Positions 8,649-17,474 are shown, numbered from the stretch's first letter. The stretch is DNA of 18,101 nt from DASPKW01 sp038244055 (GCA_038244055.1 JBBRTW010000099.1:1-18101), one strand, 5' to 3'. Made by a program: numbers and translations. Notes: generated from the letters alone by a model not told the origin.

Positions 8649-9176
8649 AGAAAGTCGCTTGACGGAGGCTCCAAACAAGCCCGCAACTCTATTATTTGCA
8701 ATAGCTTAGAGCGCATTTTCCACTGACCCCTTGGAGGTGCCGAATTACACCAAATCGACCGGAATAGGGGTCAGAATAAGAGTCACCGTTTCTTCGGTGC
8801 AGCCGCATATGCCGATGAGGTGGCGTTAATAACCGGTTCGCGGGAAGGGGCGGAGTCGATTTTGGAGTGGGCCGACCAGATGCGGCTCAACGCAGCGCCG
8901 CCAGAGCAGCGCGAAGCGATCATGCGGTCAATGCGTCCGCAGGATGCGCCCTCATGGTAGCCGCCGACGCGAAAATTCGAAACCCCGATGAAAAGCTGAA
9001 GCCGGAGGGCATCAAGGGGATCGGCGATCAGCTTCAGCGCGGCGGGCCGACGACGCAGCCGGGGAAAGCTCCGCCGGTGTAGGCTGCGACGAAGAATCGC
9101 ACACTGTTTTCGCGTGGTTCAGCGTTTCTCACAATTGCTATATCGAGGGTGCGTGCATTAAACTCAGCATACAAAA
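8649..9176 (+). other. Intergenic region with a possible gene relic
   Basis: No complete gene. One plus-strand frame, open from about 8784 to TAG at 8958-8960, has protein-like composition (YADEVALITGSREGAESI, then WADQMRLNAAPPEQREAIM). It has no start codon with a binding site. A second frame continues with IRNPDEKLKPEGIKGIGDQL to TAG at 9082. Together these may be the remnant of one gene with a frameshift. The last 90 bp before the Rieske gene show no clear promoter. Confidence 0.3.
8723..8774. repeat. Inverted repeat CTGACCCC/GGGGTCAG
   Basis: Perfect 8-bp arms at 8723-8730 and 8767-8774 are separated by 36 bp. GGGGTCAG-type tips occur at the ends of some transposase-associated repeats, so this may be a mobile-element scar. 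No transposase is present here. Confidence 0.4.
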
Positions 9177-10184
9177 GTGCAAGCTTTTCCCGATCATCCT
9201 GCTTCCTGGTATTATCTGTGTCGCCGACGGGAACTCATAGGCGGTCCGCGCAGCCACCCCATCGGCGGGCGTACCCTCGTCGCCTATCTTGCCAACGGCG
9301 CCAGGCCCGTTGTCATGAATGGGCTTTGCTCTCATATGGGCGCTGATCTAAGCCGGGGAACCGTTGCAGGCGACAGGATTCGCTGCCCGTTCCATGGATG
9401 GGAATATGGTTCTGATGGGCAATGCTGTCGTATCCCGGCGATGGAGAAGATTCCGGCCTTTGCGCAACAGGATGTATTTCCCATTTTCGACCTGGCGGGC
9501 CATCTCTTTGTCTTCAATCGGCCGCAACCGCTTTTCCCGATGCCGTTCTTCGTTGGCTGCGAGCCCGCCGATCTGGTTCCGGCGAAGTCCTTTGATCTGA
9601 TTGCGGATCTGCCGTGGTATCTGGTCGGTTCCAACGGCTTTGACCTGCAACATTTTCGCGTCGCACACGATCGAACACTTATCGGGCAGCACACCGTCGA
9701 CTCTCCTTCCCCCTTCGCCCGAAGGATCACCGCCACCTATGCCGTCACCGGCACATCGATTCGCGACCGCCTTACCCGCCGATTTTCCGGGCCGGAGGTG
9801 ACGATGTCGGTGACGGACTGGTGCGGAAATCTGATTCTCGTGACAGCGCGCTTTGCACGGACGACCAGCTATGGCATGGTCTGCACGCGGGCGCTGGGGC
9901 CGAGGAAGACGCTGTTACGGGTGATCGTATGGGTTCCGCGGAGCAAGACCTTCATGGGCCGGGCTCTGATTGACCCACTGGATGCCTGGATTCGTCGCTC
10001 ATTTATCCGCGCATTTGTTAAATCGGATGCCGATCGCGGCGCGGGCATACGGTATAATCCGGCGGGATTGATCGAGGCCGACAAAGAACTGGCGGCATAT
10101 TTTGAGTGGTTACAGCGATCCTCCCGGGGAATTGCAACCTCCGATGCAGCTCATCCCAATGCCGTTGAACCGGTTGAACTATAG
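9177..10184 (+). CDS. Rieske [2Fe-2S] non-haem iron oxygenase, 335 residues
   Basis: Uses electrons from a Rieske cluster to activate oxygen at a mononuclear iron and hydroxylate, desaturate or dealkylate an organic substrate. The Rieske ligands are Cys51-x-His53 (CSHMGADL) and Cys70-x2-His73 (CPFHGWEY). The catalytic iron site is visible as N153-x2-D156-x2-H159-x4-H164 (NGFDLQHFRVAH), a 2-His-1-carboxylate site. The size and single-subunit layout fit the group with KshA, DAF-36 and pheophorbide oxygenases better than two-subunit benzene-type dioxygenases. No reductase is nearby. The start is GTG at 9177; an in-frame stop 18 bp upstream leaves no alternative, although the ribosome binding site is poor. 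It is first in a run with the NTF2-like and hydrolase genes. The substrate is unknown; a lipid or isoprenoid is a guess from the neighbours. Confidence 0.85.
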   Translation: MQAFPDHPASWYYLCRRRELIGGPRSHPIGGRTLVAYLANGARPVVMNGLCSHMGADLSRGTVAGDRIRCPFHGWEYGSDGQCCRIPAMEKIPAFAQQDVFPIFDLAGHLFVFNRPQPLFPMPFFVGCEPADLVPAKSFDLIADLPWYLVGSNGFDLQHFRVAHDRTLIGQHTVDSPSPFARRITATYAVTGTSIRDRLTRRFSGPEVTMSVTDWCGNLILVTARFARTTSYGMVCTRALGPRKTLLRVIVWVPRSKTFMGRALIDPLDAWIRRSFIRAFVKSDADRGAGIRYNPAGLIEADKELAAYFEWLQRSSRGIATSDAAHPNAVEPVEL

Positions 10185-10195
10185 AAGGAGATGTC

Positions 10196-10813
10196 ATGAT
10201 GCGATGGAGCATCCCGTTCGTATTCATGGCCTTTTCAATAGGCATCCAACGTCCCTCCTCCGCCGCGGAAATCCCTTCGACCGATGAAGCGACCCAGGCC
10301 ATCACCCGTTTGCGCGAGGGCCTTATCGACAGTTTTAATAAACGCGATATCGATCGCCTGCTGGGGCATCTCGATGAGGATGTTATCGCCACCTGGCAGA
10401 ACGGCGAGGTCTGCCGCGGGCCGGCTGCCATCAAGGCGTATTACAACAAGATGATGCAGGGCGATGGCCACATCGTCGACAAAGTCAGTTGCAATCCGCA
10501 GATCGAAGGTCGCCATGTCTACGGCGACTGGGCCGCATCGTGGGGCCATATGAACGATGAGTTTGTCCTCAAGGACGGCACTGCGTTCAAATTCAACAGC
10601 AACTTTACCGCCACTATCGCCAAGCGCGGTGAGCAATGGAAAGTGACCAGCTTTCACGCTTCGGTCAATGCTTTTGACAATCCCATTCTCGGCGTCGCCG
10701 TGAAAAATGTGGGGGGCTGGAGCGCCGCCGGAGGCGCATTCGCCGGCCTTATCATCGGCGTGCTGCTGATGATTTTGATCCAGCGCCGCCGGCGGAAATC
10801 ACATGTCGCGTAA
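10196..10813 (+). CDS. Exported NTF2/SnoaL-like protein with a C-terminal membrane anchor
   Basis: 205 residues. The start ATG at 10196 (or 10199) follows AGAAGGAG by 5-8 nt. Residues 1-24 form a signal peptide ending in SSAAE. Residues about 32-155 fit a cone-shaped NTF2/SnoaL-like fold: ITRLREGLIDSFNKRDIDRL, then HLDEDVIATWQNGEVCRGP, IKAYYNKMM and a terminal strand EQWKVTSFHASVNAF. A hydrophobic helix, about 175-195, is followed by QRRRRKSH, which places the domain outside and the tail in the cytoplasm. Such folds are often enzymes or ligand carriers, but no catalytic residues can be assigned. The gene starts 11 bp after the Rieske gene and ends two bases before the hydrolase start, so all three should be co-transcribed. 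Confidence 0.7.
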   Translation: MMRWSIPFVFMAFSIGIQRPSSAAEIPSTDEATQAITRLREGLIDSFNKRDIDRLLGHLDEDVIATWQNGEVCRGPAAIKAYYNKMMQGDGHIVDKVSCNPQIEGRHVYGDWAASWGHMNDEFVLKDGTAFKFNSNFTATIAKRGEQWKVTSFHASVNAFDNPILGVAVKNVGGWSAAGGAFAGLIIGVLLMILIQRRRRKSHVA

Positions 10814-10815
10814 AC

Positions 10816-11808
10816 ATGGGGGCCTCGCAGCGCCGTATGAAGACCTTCCTTTCTGAGATATCGCAATCAGAGCGAGAGTTGCTCGACCGCGCCGGGAGAT
10901 GGGAACAGCATGCCACCCTGTCGTCCCTGACGGCTCCCGTGCTGCAGGAGATCTCACGCGGGCAAGGGATCGATTTCGCCACCGCATTACTGTACGACCG
11001 CGTAAGGAACTCCCCGCAGCATAGCCCTTTCATCCGGCAGGCCGAAGTGGGTCAACAGAACTTTCCTGAGTGTCTTGCACCGCGAATCACGGTCGTGCCG
11101 GGGGCCTTTTACAGAGAACATCCGTACACCGGCTCGGATGGCCAGCGCATCTTTGAGATGGCCGCCCAACTTGGATGGCCCGCGGATCGGATCGACGTTG
11201 ACAGCTTCGGCCCACTCGCCACCAATGCTCGAACAATCATCGACTGCCTCATCGCAAACCCCGGCAAGCCGCGAATCTTTGTCTCCCTCAGCAAAGGCGG
11301 CGCGGACCTGAAGTTCGCGCTTTCGCAGCCCGACGCCAGCCAAGCGATGGCCGGTGTTATCTCCTGGGTCAATCTCAGCGGACTGGTCTCCGGCACGCCA
11401 CTCGTCGCCTGGCTGCGGGCGCGAAAACTGCGTTGCCTGGGGCTACGGCTTCTGATGTGGCTTCGCGGTCAGCGTTTCTCCGTGATCGATGAGCTGCACC
11501 ATGGAGTTGAATCGGCGCTGTACGATTGGCCGCCAATGCCCTCCGGCCTGCGCGTGATCCATGTCATCGGATTCCCGCTGCGTCGGCACTTGACTAACGC
11601 CTGGGCCCGCCGCGCCTATGAGCGGCTGTCGCCGCTCGGCCCCAATGATGGCGGCGGCATTCTTCTGGGAGACATCGCCCGCCTGCCGGGAGTGGTCTAT
11701 CCGGTGTGGGGAGCGGACCACTATCTTCAACCCGCATGGGACATTCGCCCATTGCTGCTCAATATTATTCTTCTGGTGGCGGCGTCATCATTGCAAGCTG
11801 CTCATTGA
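10816..11808 (+). CDS. Alpha/beta-hydrolase-like protein, 330 residues
   Basis: The segment PRIFVSLSKGGADLKFAL holds a nucleophile elbow, S-x-S159-x-G, variant of G-x-S-x-G, and GADH near the C-terminus (His302) could be the catalytic histidine. PGAFYREHPYTGSDG, about residues 95-109, resembles the oxyanion-side loop. The protein may act as an esterase, thioesterase or acyl-releasing enzyme, but the diverged elbow leaves activity uncertain. The C-terminal 15 residues are hydrophobic. The start at 10816 lies two bases after the preceding stop; an ATG at 10849 is an alternative, and neither has a strong binding site. Its 3' end overlaps the convergent desaturase by 7 bp. Confidence 0.6.
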   Translation: MGASQRRMKTFLSEISQSERELLDRAGRWEQHATLSSLTAPVLQEISRGQGIDFATALLYDRVRNSPQHSPFIRQAEVGQQNFPECLAPRITVVPGAFYREHPYTGSDGQRIFEMAAQLGWPADRIDVDSFGPLATNARTIIDCLIANPGKPRIFVSLSKGGADLKFALSQPDASQAMAGVISWVNLSGLVSGTPLVAWLRARKLRCLGLRLLMWLRGQRFSVIDELHHGVESALYDWPPMPSGLRVIHVIGFPLRRHLTNAWARRAYERLSPLGPNDGGGILLGDIARLPGVVYPVWGADHYLQPAWDIRPLLLNIILLVAASSLQAAH

Positions 11809-12755
11809 ATAATCCGGCCCGCATATTTGTTCTCGACATGCTCTGTGGTTTTCCGCGGCCCCGCCCACATCCGCAAATACGCCAGCGGCAGAAACCCCCG
11901 CTTCGGATTCTCCCGCCGCCCGGTTTTTGGAAGATGAATCCACGGAATCGTCGGATGCTCATGATGCGTTCGATGCCAGTTGTGATGCAGCCAGACCGCA
12001 TCGAGAGGCGCCAGTATTCGCAGATTCCGCGCCCCCCGAGTCACATGCCGCTCGGTTGCATAATGATGCACGTACTGCATCGCCGACCACAGGAACCCAA
12101 ACGCGCCATACATTATCACATACCGCCAGATTGGAATCCCCAGCCCCCGGACAATCGCCACATGCATCGCAATCGCTGCGATCCCCTCCAATCGGATCAA
12201 TCTCAAATGACGTGGATTGAACGATTCCAGAAACGCCGCCGAGGCGCGGTCCACCTTCACCCGCTCCTCAATCTTGAAATGCCGCCGGTCCAGAATGAAT
12301 GGAAACAGCGCCGCCACCACATTGCTAAGCACCACCAGCACATAATAAAACCCCGTCAGAATTCCGTACCAGACCATCCATTTCCAGATGACGTGATCGC
12401 CCTCAAAATATAAATCAAACGCCTCATCATCCGACCGATTCCGCAGATGGTGCCCGATATGCCCTTGCCGCAGCAGATGAAATGGCGCGGGGAAAAACAG
12501 CGCCATCACTACTCCCGCCCAATCATTCATCCGTCTGTTTCCAAAAAGCATCGCATGTTCGGCCTCATGAATCACCGAGTAAACCGAATTCATCAGCACC
12601 CCGAACCCCATCGCCAGCCCAATCATCGGCCAACCCGCCCCCACTCGTGCCGCGGCCCAAAAACTTCCGAAGATCAGGACGAGTTGCGCCACCGCGATGA
12701 TCCCGTTGATCGCCACGGGAATTCGGTGCCGGCAAATGGGGAATGTTCGGAGCAT
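11802..12755 (-). CDS. Membrane fatty-acid desaturase (di-iron), 317 residues
   Basis: Introduces a double bond or hydroxyl into an acyl chain using a di-iron centre in the membrane. The three histidine boxes are present: H63-x3-H67 (HEAEH), H99-x2-HH103 (GHIGHH) and HHNWHRTHHEH at about 257-267. Four hydrophobic segments are visible: about 17-35, 42-58, 80-92 and 125-150. The start at 12755 is chosen because AAAAGG lies 5 nt upstream on the minus strand; the frame could extend upstream to 12845, but that would overlap the divergent gene. It stands alone on the minus strand, between the Rieske group and the radical SAM operon. No ferredoxin or reductase is nearby. Alkane or carotenoid hydroxylases share the boxes and cannot be ruled out. 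Confidence 0.85.
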   Translation of the reverse strand: MLRTFPICRHRIPVAINGIIAVAQLVLIFGSFWAAARVGAGWPMIGLAMGFGVLMNSVYSVIHEAEHAMLFGNRRMNDWAGVVMALFFPAPFHLLRQGHIGHHLRNRSDDEAFDLYFEGDHVIWKWMVWYGILTGFYYVLVVLSNVVAALFPFILDRRHFKIEERVKVDRASAAFLESFNPRHLRLIRLEGIAAIAMHVAIVRGLGIPIWRYVIMYGAFGFLWSAMQYVHHYATERHVTRGARNLRILAPLDAVWLHHNWHRTHHEHPTIPWIHLPKTGRRENPKRGFLPLAYLRMWAGPRKTTEHVENKYAGRIIQ

Positions 12756-12780
12756 TCGTACCTTTTCTGCGACGCGCCTC

Positions 12781-14247
12781 GTGCGGTATGATACGCCGAT
12801 CATATCCGCAACCCGCAAAATCCGCATTGCCCTCATCTCGCCCAAGGGTCCCCTCTACCGCCATCGCGGGGGAATCTTCCGCAAATCGCTTCGCTATCAG
12901 CCGCTCACCCTCACCACTTTGGCCGCTCTCGTTCCGCCGGAATTGGATGTCGAGCTGACGCTGATCGATGAAGGCATCCAGGATGTGCCCGCATCCTTCC
13001 AGGCCGATCTCATTGGCCTGACTGTCATCACCGGCACTGCACCACGCGCCTACGAACTCTCTGCCCAGTTCCGCGCCCGTGGGATCACCACCGTCCTGGG
13101 CGGCCCACATGTCACTCTTGTTCCTGCGGATGCCCAACCCCACGCCGATGCCATTGTCATTGGTTACGCCGAAGACACTTGGCCCCAACTTCTCCGCGAT
13201 TTCGCCGCCGGCCACCTCAAGCCTCGCTACGAGCAATCGCTCGACCTATCTCTCGCCAACCGCCCCTTCCCGCGCCGCGATCTGCTTCCCTCCAAGCGTT
13301 TTCTCACCAACGATGTCTTCGAAGCCACGCGCGGCTGCGTTCATAACTGTGATTTCTGTGTCGTCCCCGCCGCCTGGGGCCGCAATCCTTATCAGAAGCC
13401 GGTCGTCGATGTCATCGCCGATATCCGCCAGCACGGCGCTCGCAAGCTCATCTTCATCGATCTCAACCTGATCTCCGATCGCGATTATGCCATCGAACTT
13501 TTTACCGCTTTAATCCCTCTAAAACTCCAGTGGTACGGCCTGGCCACGGTCCTGCTGGGCGATGACCTTGAGCTGCTCGGACTCGCCGCACGCAGCGGTT
13601 GTCGCGGCCTTTTGATGGGCCTCGAATCCATCTCGCCGCAAAGCCTCCGCTCCTCGCGCAAGAGTTTCAATTCCCCCGATAAATTCGCTCATCTCGTCGA
13701 GCGTCTTCACCAGCATGGCATCGCCCTACAGGGCTGCTTCGTGTGCGGCCTTGATGGCGATGATCCCGATGTCTTTCTCAAGACCGCTCAGTTCGCAGTC
13801 GATGCGAAGATCGATCTCCCCCGCTTCGCCATTGTGACTCCCTTCCCCAATACCGGCCTTTATCACCGTCTCAAGAACGAAGGCCGCATCCTCACCGAAG
13901 ACTGGGAACTGTACGATGGTCAGCATGTTGTCTTCACGCCCGCGCAGATGACCGTCCAACAGCTTCAAGAGGGCACCAAGCTCGCCTGGAAATACGCTTA
14001 CAGTTGGCGCTCGATCGCCTCGCGCCTGCGCCATTCACCCGCGCCCTGGGCCGTCCGCCTGGCGACCAATCTCGGCTACCGCTTCTACGCCAATCACCTC
14101 CAGGATTATTACAACTGCGACTGGATCATCGGCCGCGCCCCTAAAGGGGCCGCCGCTGCTGTCGTTCACACCGCGCAGGCTGCGTCTACCCAAAACCCAG
14201 TCGAATCGCCGCTCATCCCGCTCTCGATCCCGGTGGGCCGCCGATGA
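12781..14247 (+). CDS. B12-binding radical SAM protein 1
   Basis: About 488 residues from a GTG at 12781; the start is uncertain. An N-terminal cobalamin-binding Rossmann-like domain (about 15-160) begins KIRIALISPKGPLYRHRGG and includes VLGGPHVTLVPADA. The radical SAM domain carries the cluster motif C186-x3-C190-x2-C193 (RGCVHNCDFC), followed by LIFIDLNLISD and LLMGLESISPQSL blocks typical of BchE-like proteins. Members use S-adenosylmethionine and cobalamin for methylation, rearrangement or ring formation. Upstream ATGs (12697, 12736) would overlap the divergent desaturase start and leave a poorly conserved N-terminus. No strong ribosome binding site is seen for any choice. It overlaps the next gene by ATGA. 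Confidence 0.85.
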   Translation: MRYDTPIISATRKIRIALISPKGPLYRHRGGIFRKSLRYQPLTLTTLAALVPPELDVELTLIDEGIQDVPASFQADLIGLTVITGTAPRAYELSAQFRARGITTVLGGPHVTLVPADAQPHADAIVIGYAEDTWPQLLRDFAAGHLKPRYEQSLDLSLANRPFPRRDLLPSKRFLTNDVFEATRGCVHNCDFCVVPAAWGRNPYQKPVVDVIADIRQHGARKLIFIDLNLISDRDYAIELFTALIPLKLQWYGLATVLLGDDLELLGLAARSGCRGLLMGLESISPQSLRSSRKSFNSPDKFAHLVERLHQHGIALQGCFVCGLDGDDPDVFLKTAQFAVDAKIDLPRFAIVTPFPNTGLYHRLKNEGRILTEDWELYDGQHVVFTPAQMTVQQLQEGTKLAWKYAYSWRSIASRLRHSPAPWAVRLATNLGYRFYANHLQDYYNCDWIIGRAPKGAAAAVVHTAQAASTQNPVESPLIPLSIPVGRR

Positions 14248-15599
14248 AGCTGACCATCATTCATCCCTGCATCGGCCGGCGTCCCGGCCAGAAATACATC
14301 CGCACCTGGCAGATGGAACCGCTCCCCGCCGCCACCATCGCCGGCCTGACGCCCCCTGATGTCTCCATCCGGTTCTATGATGACCGCATGGAACTCATCC
14401 CCTTCGACGAGCCCACCGATCTCGTCGCGATCAGCGTCGAAACTTACACCGCCAAACGCGCCTACCAGATCGCCACCGAGTATCGCCAGCAGGGCGTACC
14501 CGTGGTCATGGGCGGCTTCCACGCCACTCTCTGCCCCGATGAAGTCGCCCAGTACGCCGAGGCCGTCGTCGTCGGCGAGGCCGAGGGACTCTGGGAAACC
14601 GTCATCGATGATTTTCGCCATAAGCGCCCGCAGAAGTTTTACCGCAGCGCTGCCCGCCCCTCTCTGCGCGGCCTGCGACCCAATCGCGATATCTTCCGCG
14701 GCAAGCGCTATCTCCCCATCGGCCTGGTCGAAGCCGGCCGCGGTTGCCATTTCAAATGCGAGTTCTGCGCGGTGCAGACGATCTTCAAAGCCACGCAAAC
14801 GCGTCGGCCCTTCGATGAGATCATCGCCGAGATCAACCGCATCAAACACGATCGAAAGCTCTTTTTCTTTGTCGATGACAACATCACCTCCAACCTCGAA
14901 CAGGCCAAAGAGTTCTTCCGCGCTCTGATCCCCTGTGGAATCCGCTGGGTCAGCCAGGCGAGTATCAATGCCGCTCACGACGATGAGTTCCTCGATCTGC
15001 TCGTGCGCAGCGGATGCAAGGGTGTACTCATTGGCTTCGAGAGCACCAACCCCGCCGTGCTCAACTCGATGAACAAATCCTTCAATATGATGCGCGGCGG
15101 ATTCGAAAAGGCGATGGCCAACCTGCGTCGCCACTGCATCCGCGTTTATGGCACTTTCATCTTCGGCTACGATCAGGACACGTCCGAGAGTTTTACCTCC
15201 GCCCTGGAATTCGCCCGGAAACATCAACTCTACATTGCCGCGTTCAATCATCTCACCCCCTTTCCCGGCACGCCCCTTTACAATCGCCTTCAGGCCGCCG
15301 GTCGGCTCCTCTATGATGCCTGGTGGCTCGATGACCAGTATAGCTACAACATGATCCCTTTCGCCCCGGCGCATTTGACTCCTATGCAGTTGCAAGACGA
15401 ATGTCTGGATGCCCGCCGGCGTTTCTATTCCTGGCCAAGCATCATGCGCCGGAGTTTTGATTACGTAAATCGCTCGGATGGATTCATGTTCCGCAACTTT
15501 TACCTGATCAACGCGCTGCATCGCGCCGATGTCAGCGCCCGGGACCACTATCCGCTGGGAGATGCCGCATGGCAGGGCACACTCTGCAAAGCCCAGTGA
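14244..15599 (+). CDS. B12-binding radical SAM protein 2
   Basis: 451 residues. The start ATG at 14244 lies inside the preceding stop (ATGA overlap), which implies translational coupling. A cobalamin-binding domain occupies about 1-130 (MKLTIIHPCIGRRPGQKYIR, then VVMGGFHATLCPDE). The radical SAM barrel has the cluster motif C168-x3-C172-x2-C175 (GRGCHFKCEFC), then FFFVDDNITSN, LIGFESTNPAVL and FIFGYDQDTSESF. It is a clear paralogue of the first copy by layout but has diverged in the C-terminal part, so the two probably act on different atoms or steps of one substrate. Its 3' end overlaps the next gene by 31 bp. Confidence 0.9.
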   Translation: MKLTIIHPCIGRRPGQKYIRTWQMEPLPAATIAGLTPPDVSIRFYDDRMELIPFDEPTDLVAISVETYTAKRAYQIATEYRQQGVPVVMGGFHATLCPDEVAQYAEAVVVGEAEGLWETVIDDFRHKRPQKFYRSAARPSLRGLRPNRDIFRGKRYLPIGLVEAGRGCHFKCEFCAVQTIFKATQTRRPFDEIIAEINRIKHDRKLFFFVDDNITSNLEQAKEFFRALIPCGIRWVSQASINAAHDDEFLDLLVRSGCKGVLIGFESTNPAVLNSMNKSFNMMRGGFEKAMANLRRHCIRVYGTFIFGYDQDTSESFTSALEFARKHQLYIAAFNHLTPFPGTPLYNRLQAAGRLLYDAWWLDDQYSYNMIPFAPAHLTPMQLQDECLDARRRFYSWPSIMRRSFDYVNRSDGFMFRNFYLINALHRADVSARDHYPLGDAAWQGTLCKAQ

Positions 15600-16699
15600 G
15601 ACCTTCCGCACAATCGGTGCGTTTCGCGCTGGCCACCACCGCCGATGACTCCGACATCCGCCGGCTCCTCCGCGAGCACTCAATGCCGGGCGATATTCAA
15701 TTGACGTTGGAGCGCGAGCCCAACAGCGCCTTCGCCAATGAAATTGCAGGAGACATTCATCACACCATCCTGGCCCGCGATGCGTCCTCAGATGATTTGC
15801 TCGGTATGGGCAGCGTTTCCATTCGCGATGCCTATATCAATGGCCGGATCGAGCGCCTCGGCTACCTTGGCCAACTGCGTTTCGCCACGCCCGTTCGTCG
15901 CGCTGTTCTGTTGGGTGGGTATCGCCTTCTTCACGACTTGCACCCTTCCCTCAATACGCACGTCTATCTCACCAGCATCGCCGCCGACAACCACCGCGCC
16001 CAGCGCCTCCTCGAAGCCAACCTTTCTGGCATGCCTATCTATCGCCGGCTTGAAGAGTTCGTCACACTCGCCCTCTCCACCCGCCAGCGTTGTCAAACGC
16101 GCCATGCCATCCGCATCGAGCGCGCCAATCCCGCGTTGCTCGATCAACTCCTCGCCTGCCTCCACCGCAACGCAAAACGTCATCAGTTCACCCCCGCCTG
16201 GACCGCGCGCGAACTCCCCGCTCTACGAAATCTCGCCCTGGAAAACTTCTACCTCGCCATGCATCAAGGCCGAGTCGTCGGCTGCATGGCCCGGTGGGAT
16301 CAGACTCCTTTTAAGCAGGTTGTCATTCACGGCTACAGCCGCCGCCTCGCGCTTGTCCGTCCGGTGCTCAACTGCCTCGCCCCCCTGATTGGCCTGCCTG
16401 TATTGCCGGCGGTCGGCACGGTGCTGGCGCAGGAATACGCTTCTCATCTGGCAATCGATAACGATGATCCGCGCATCTGCCGCGCCCTGATCGAAGCGAT
16501 GCGCGCCGATGCCCGTGCCGCCCGCCGGGATTATCTCGTGATTGGCCTCGCCCGCCGCCATTCGCTGTTTGCGGCCGTCTCCGCTGAGTTTGCCCATCGC
16601 GCCTACCGCAGTATCCTTTACAGCGTCCATTGGCGCGATGATGAACCCGCCGGGTCAATCGACAATCGGATGCCTCATCCGGAGGTGGCGCTGCTATGA
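15569..16699 (+). CDS. GNAT-like acyltransferase, possibly with two GNAT units
   Basis: 376 residues. The start ATG at 15569 is supported by GGGAG 7 nt upstream and lies inside the end of the radical SAM gene. Two stretches resemble GNAT folds: about 15-165 (RFALATTADDSDIRRLL, RLGYLGQLRFATPVRR, VYLTSIAADNHRAQRLL) and about 175-360 (RVVGCMARWDQTPFKQV). The SIAADNHRAQRLLE block is a typical acetyl-CoA-fold helix. The acceptor is unknown. Its position between radical SAM and GH3-like genes suggests acylation of an amine or hydroxyl on the same product. The GNAT assignment is from pattern, not from an alignment. Confidence 0.6.
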   Translation: MAGHTLQSPVRPSAQSVRFALATTADDSDIRRLLREHSMPGDIQLTLEREPNSAFANEIAGDIHHTILARDASSDDLLGMGSVSIRDAYINGRIERLGYLGQLRFATPVRRAVLLGGYRLLHDLHPSLNTHVYLTSIAADNHRAQRLLEANLSGMPIYRRLEEFVTLALSTRQRCQTRHAIRIERANPALLDQLLACLHRNAKRHQFTPAWTARELPALRNLALENFYLAMHQGRVVGCMARWDQTPFKQVVIHGYSRRLALVRPVLNCLAPLIGLPVLPAVGTVLAQEYASHLAIDNDDPRICRALIEAMRADARAARRDYLVIGLARRHSLFAAVSAEFAHRAYRSILYSVHWRDDEPAGSIDNRMPHPEVALL

Positions 16700-17472
16700 C
16701 CGATCATCACCCATCGAGACAAACGACAGTGATCGAAGCAGTCTTCCCTTCTTCCCGGCCGGGATTGACCGGCCGACTCGTCGCGCGCGATGCATTGGCA
16801 CTCGCCCATCTCGATGCCATGTATCATCTTCTCTCGGATCATTTCGAGAACGTTCATCGTAATACCTTCGAAGATGATCTGGCCCATAAAAACTGGGTCA
16901 TCCTGCTCGAAGAAACCATGACGGGCCGCCTAGCTGGCTTCTCGACACTCCTCGGCTATCAAACCCTCTTCTCGAACCGCCCAGTCACGATCGTCTACTC
17001 CGGCGACACCATCGTCCGCCGCGATGCATGGGGAAGCGCCGTCCTCCCTCGCACGTGGATCGCCTCCGTCAACACGCTGCGCCGCCTTTACCCCCCAGCC
17101 CCCTGCTACTGGCTCCTAATCACCTCCGGTTTCCGCACCTACCGTTTTCTCCCTCTATTCTGGCAGCGCTTCTATCCGCGCTACGATGCCGCCACGCCGC
17201 CGGAGATGCGCGAATTGATCGATCACATCGCCATCGAGCGCTTCGGCGCCGCCTACGACGCCATCACCGGCGTTGTCCGCTTTCCATCACCCCAACCCCT
17301 TCGCGACGATCTGCGTGGCATTCCCCTTGGGCGCCTCGCCGATCCCCACATTGCCTTCTTCAACAGCATGAACCCGGGCCACGAGCGAGGTGAAGAACTC
17401 GTCTGCCTCACCGAACTCTCGGCGGACAACCTCGCCGCCGCCGGCCGACGCATGGTCGGCGAAGGCATCTGA
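16696..17472 (+). CDS. Second GNAT-like acyltransferase, 258 residues
   Basis: The start ATG overlaps the preceding stop by ATGA, and GGAGG lies 10 nt upstream. A GNAT-like core is suggested by LVARDALALAHLDAMYHLL, VILLEETMTGRLAGFSTLL, a strand TIVYSGDTIVRRDAWG and LLITSGFRTYRFLPLFW; the C-terminal part (about 170-258) is unlike classical GNATs. No membrane segment is evident. It ends two bases before the GH3-like gene and probably acts on the same substrate as its neighbour. The substrate is unknown, and this family call is weaker than for the first copy. Confidence 0.5.
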   Translation: MTDHHPSRQTTVIEAVFPSSRPGLTGRLVARDALALAHLDAMYHLLSDHFENVHRNTFEDDLAHKNWVILLEETMTGRLAGFSTLLGYQTLFSNRPVTIVYSGDTIVRRDAWGSAVLPRTWIASVNTLRRLYPPAPCYWLLITSGFRTYRFLPLFWQRFYPRYDAATPPEMRELIDHIAIERFGAAYDAITGVVRFPSPQPLRDDLRGIPLGRLADPHIAFFNSMNPGHERGEELVCLTELSADNLAAAGRRMVGEGI

Positions 17473-17474
17473 CC

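Noticed and set aside
12697..12780. Upstream ATG starts for the first radical SAM gene and the 12845 start for the desaturase
   Set aside because: They would overlap divergently; AAAAGG supports 12755 for the desaturase, and the extra residues look non-conserved.
14166..15683. A 505-codon minus-strand frame opposite the second radical SAM gene
   Set aside because: It mirrors the codon usage of the plus-strand gene, has no family motif, and the plus strand carries clear cobalamin and radical SAM motifs.
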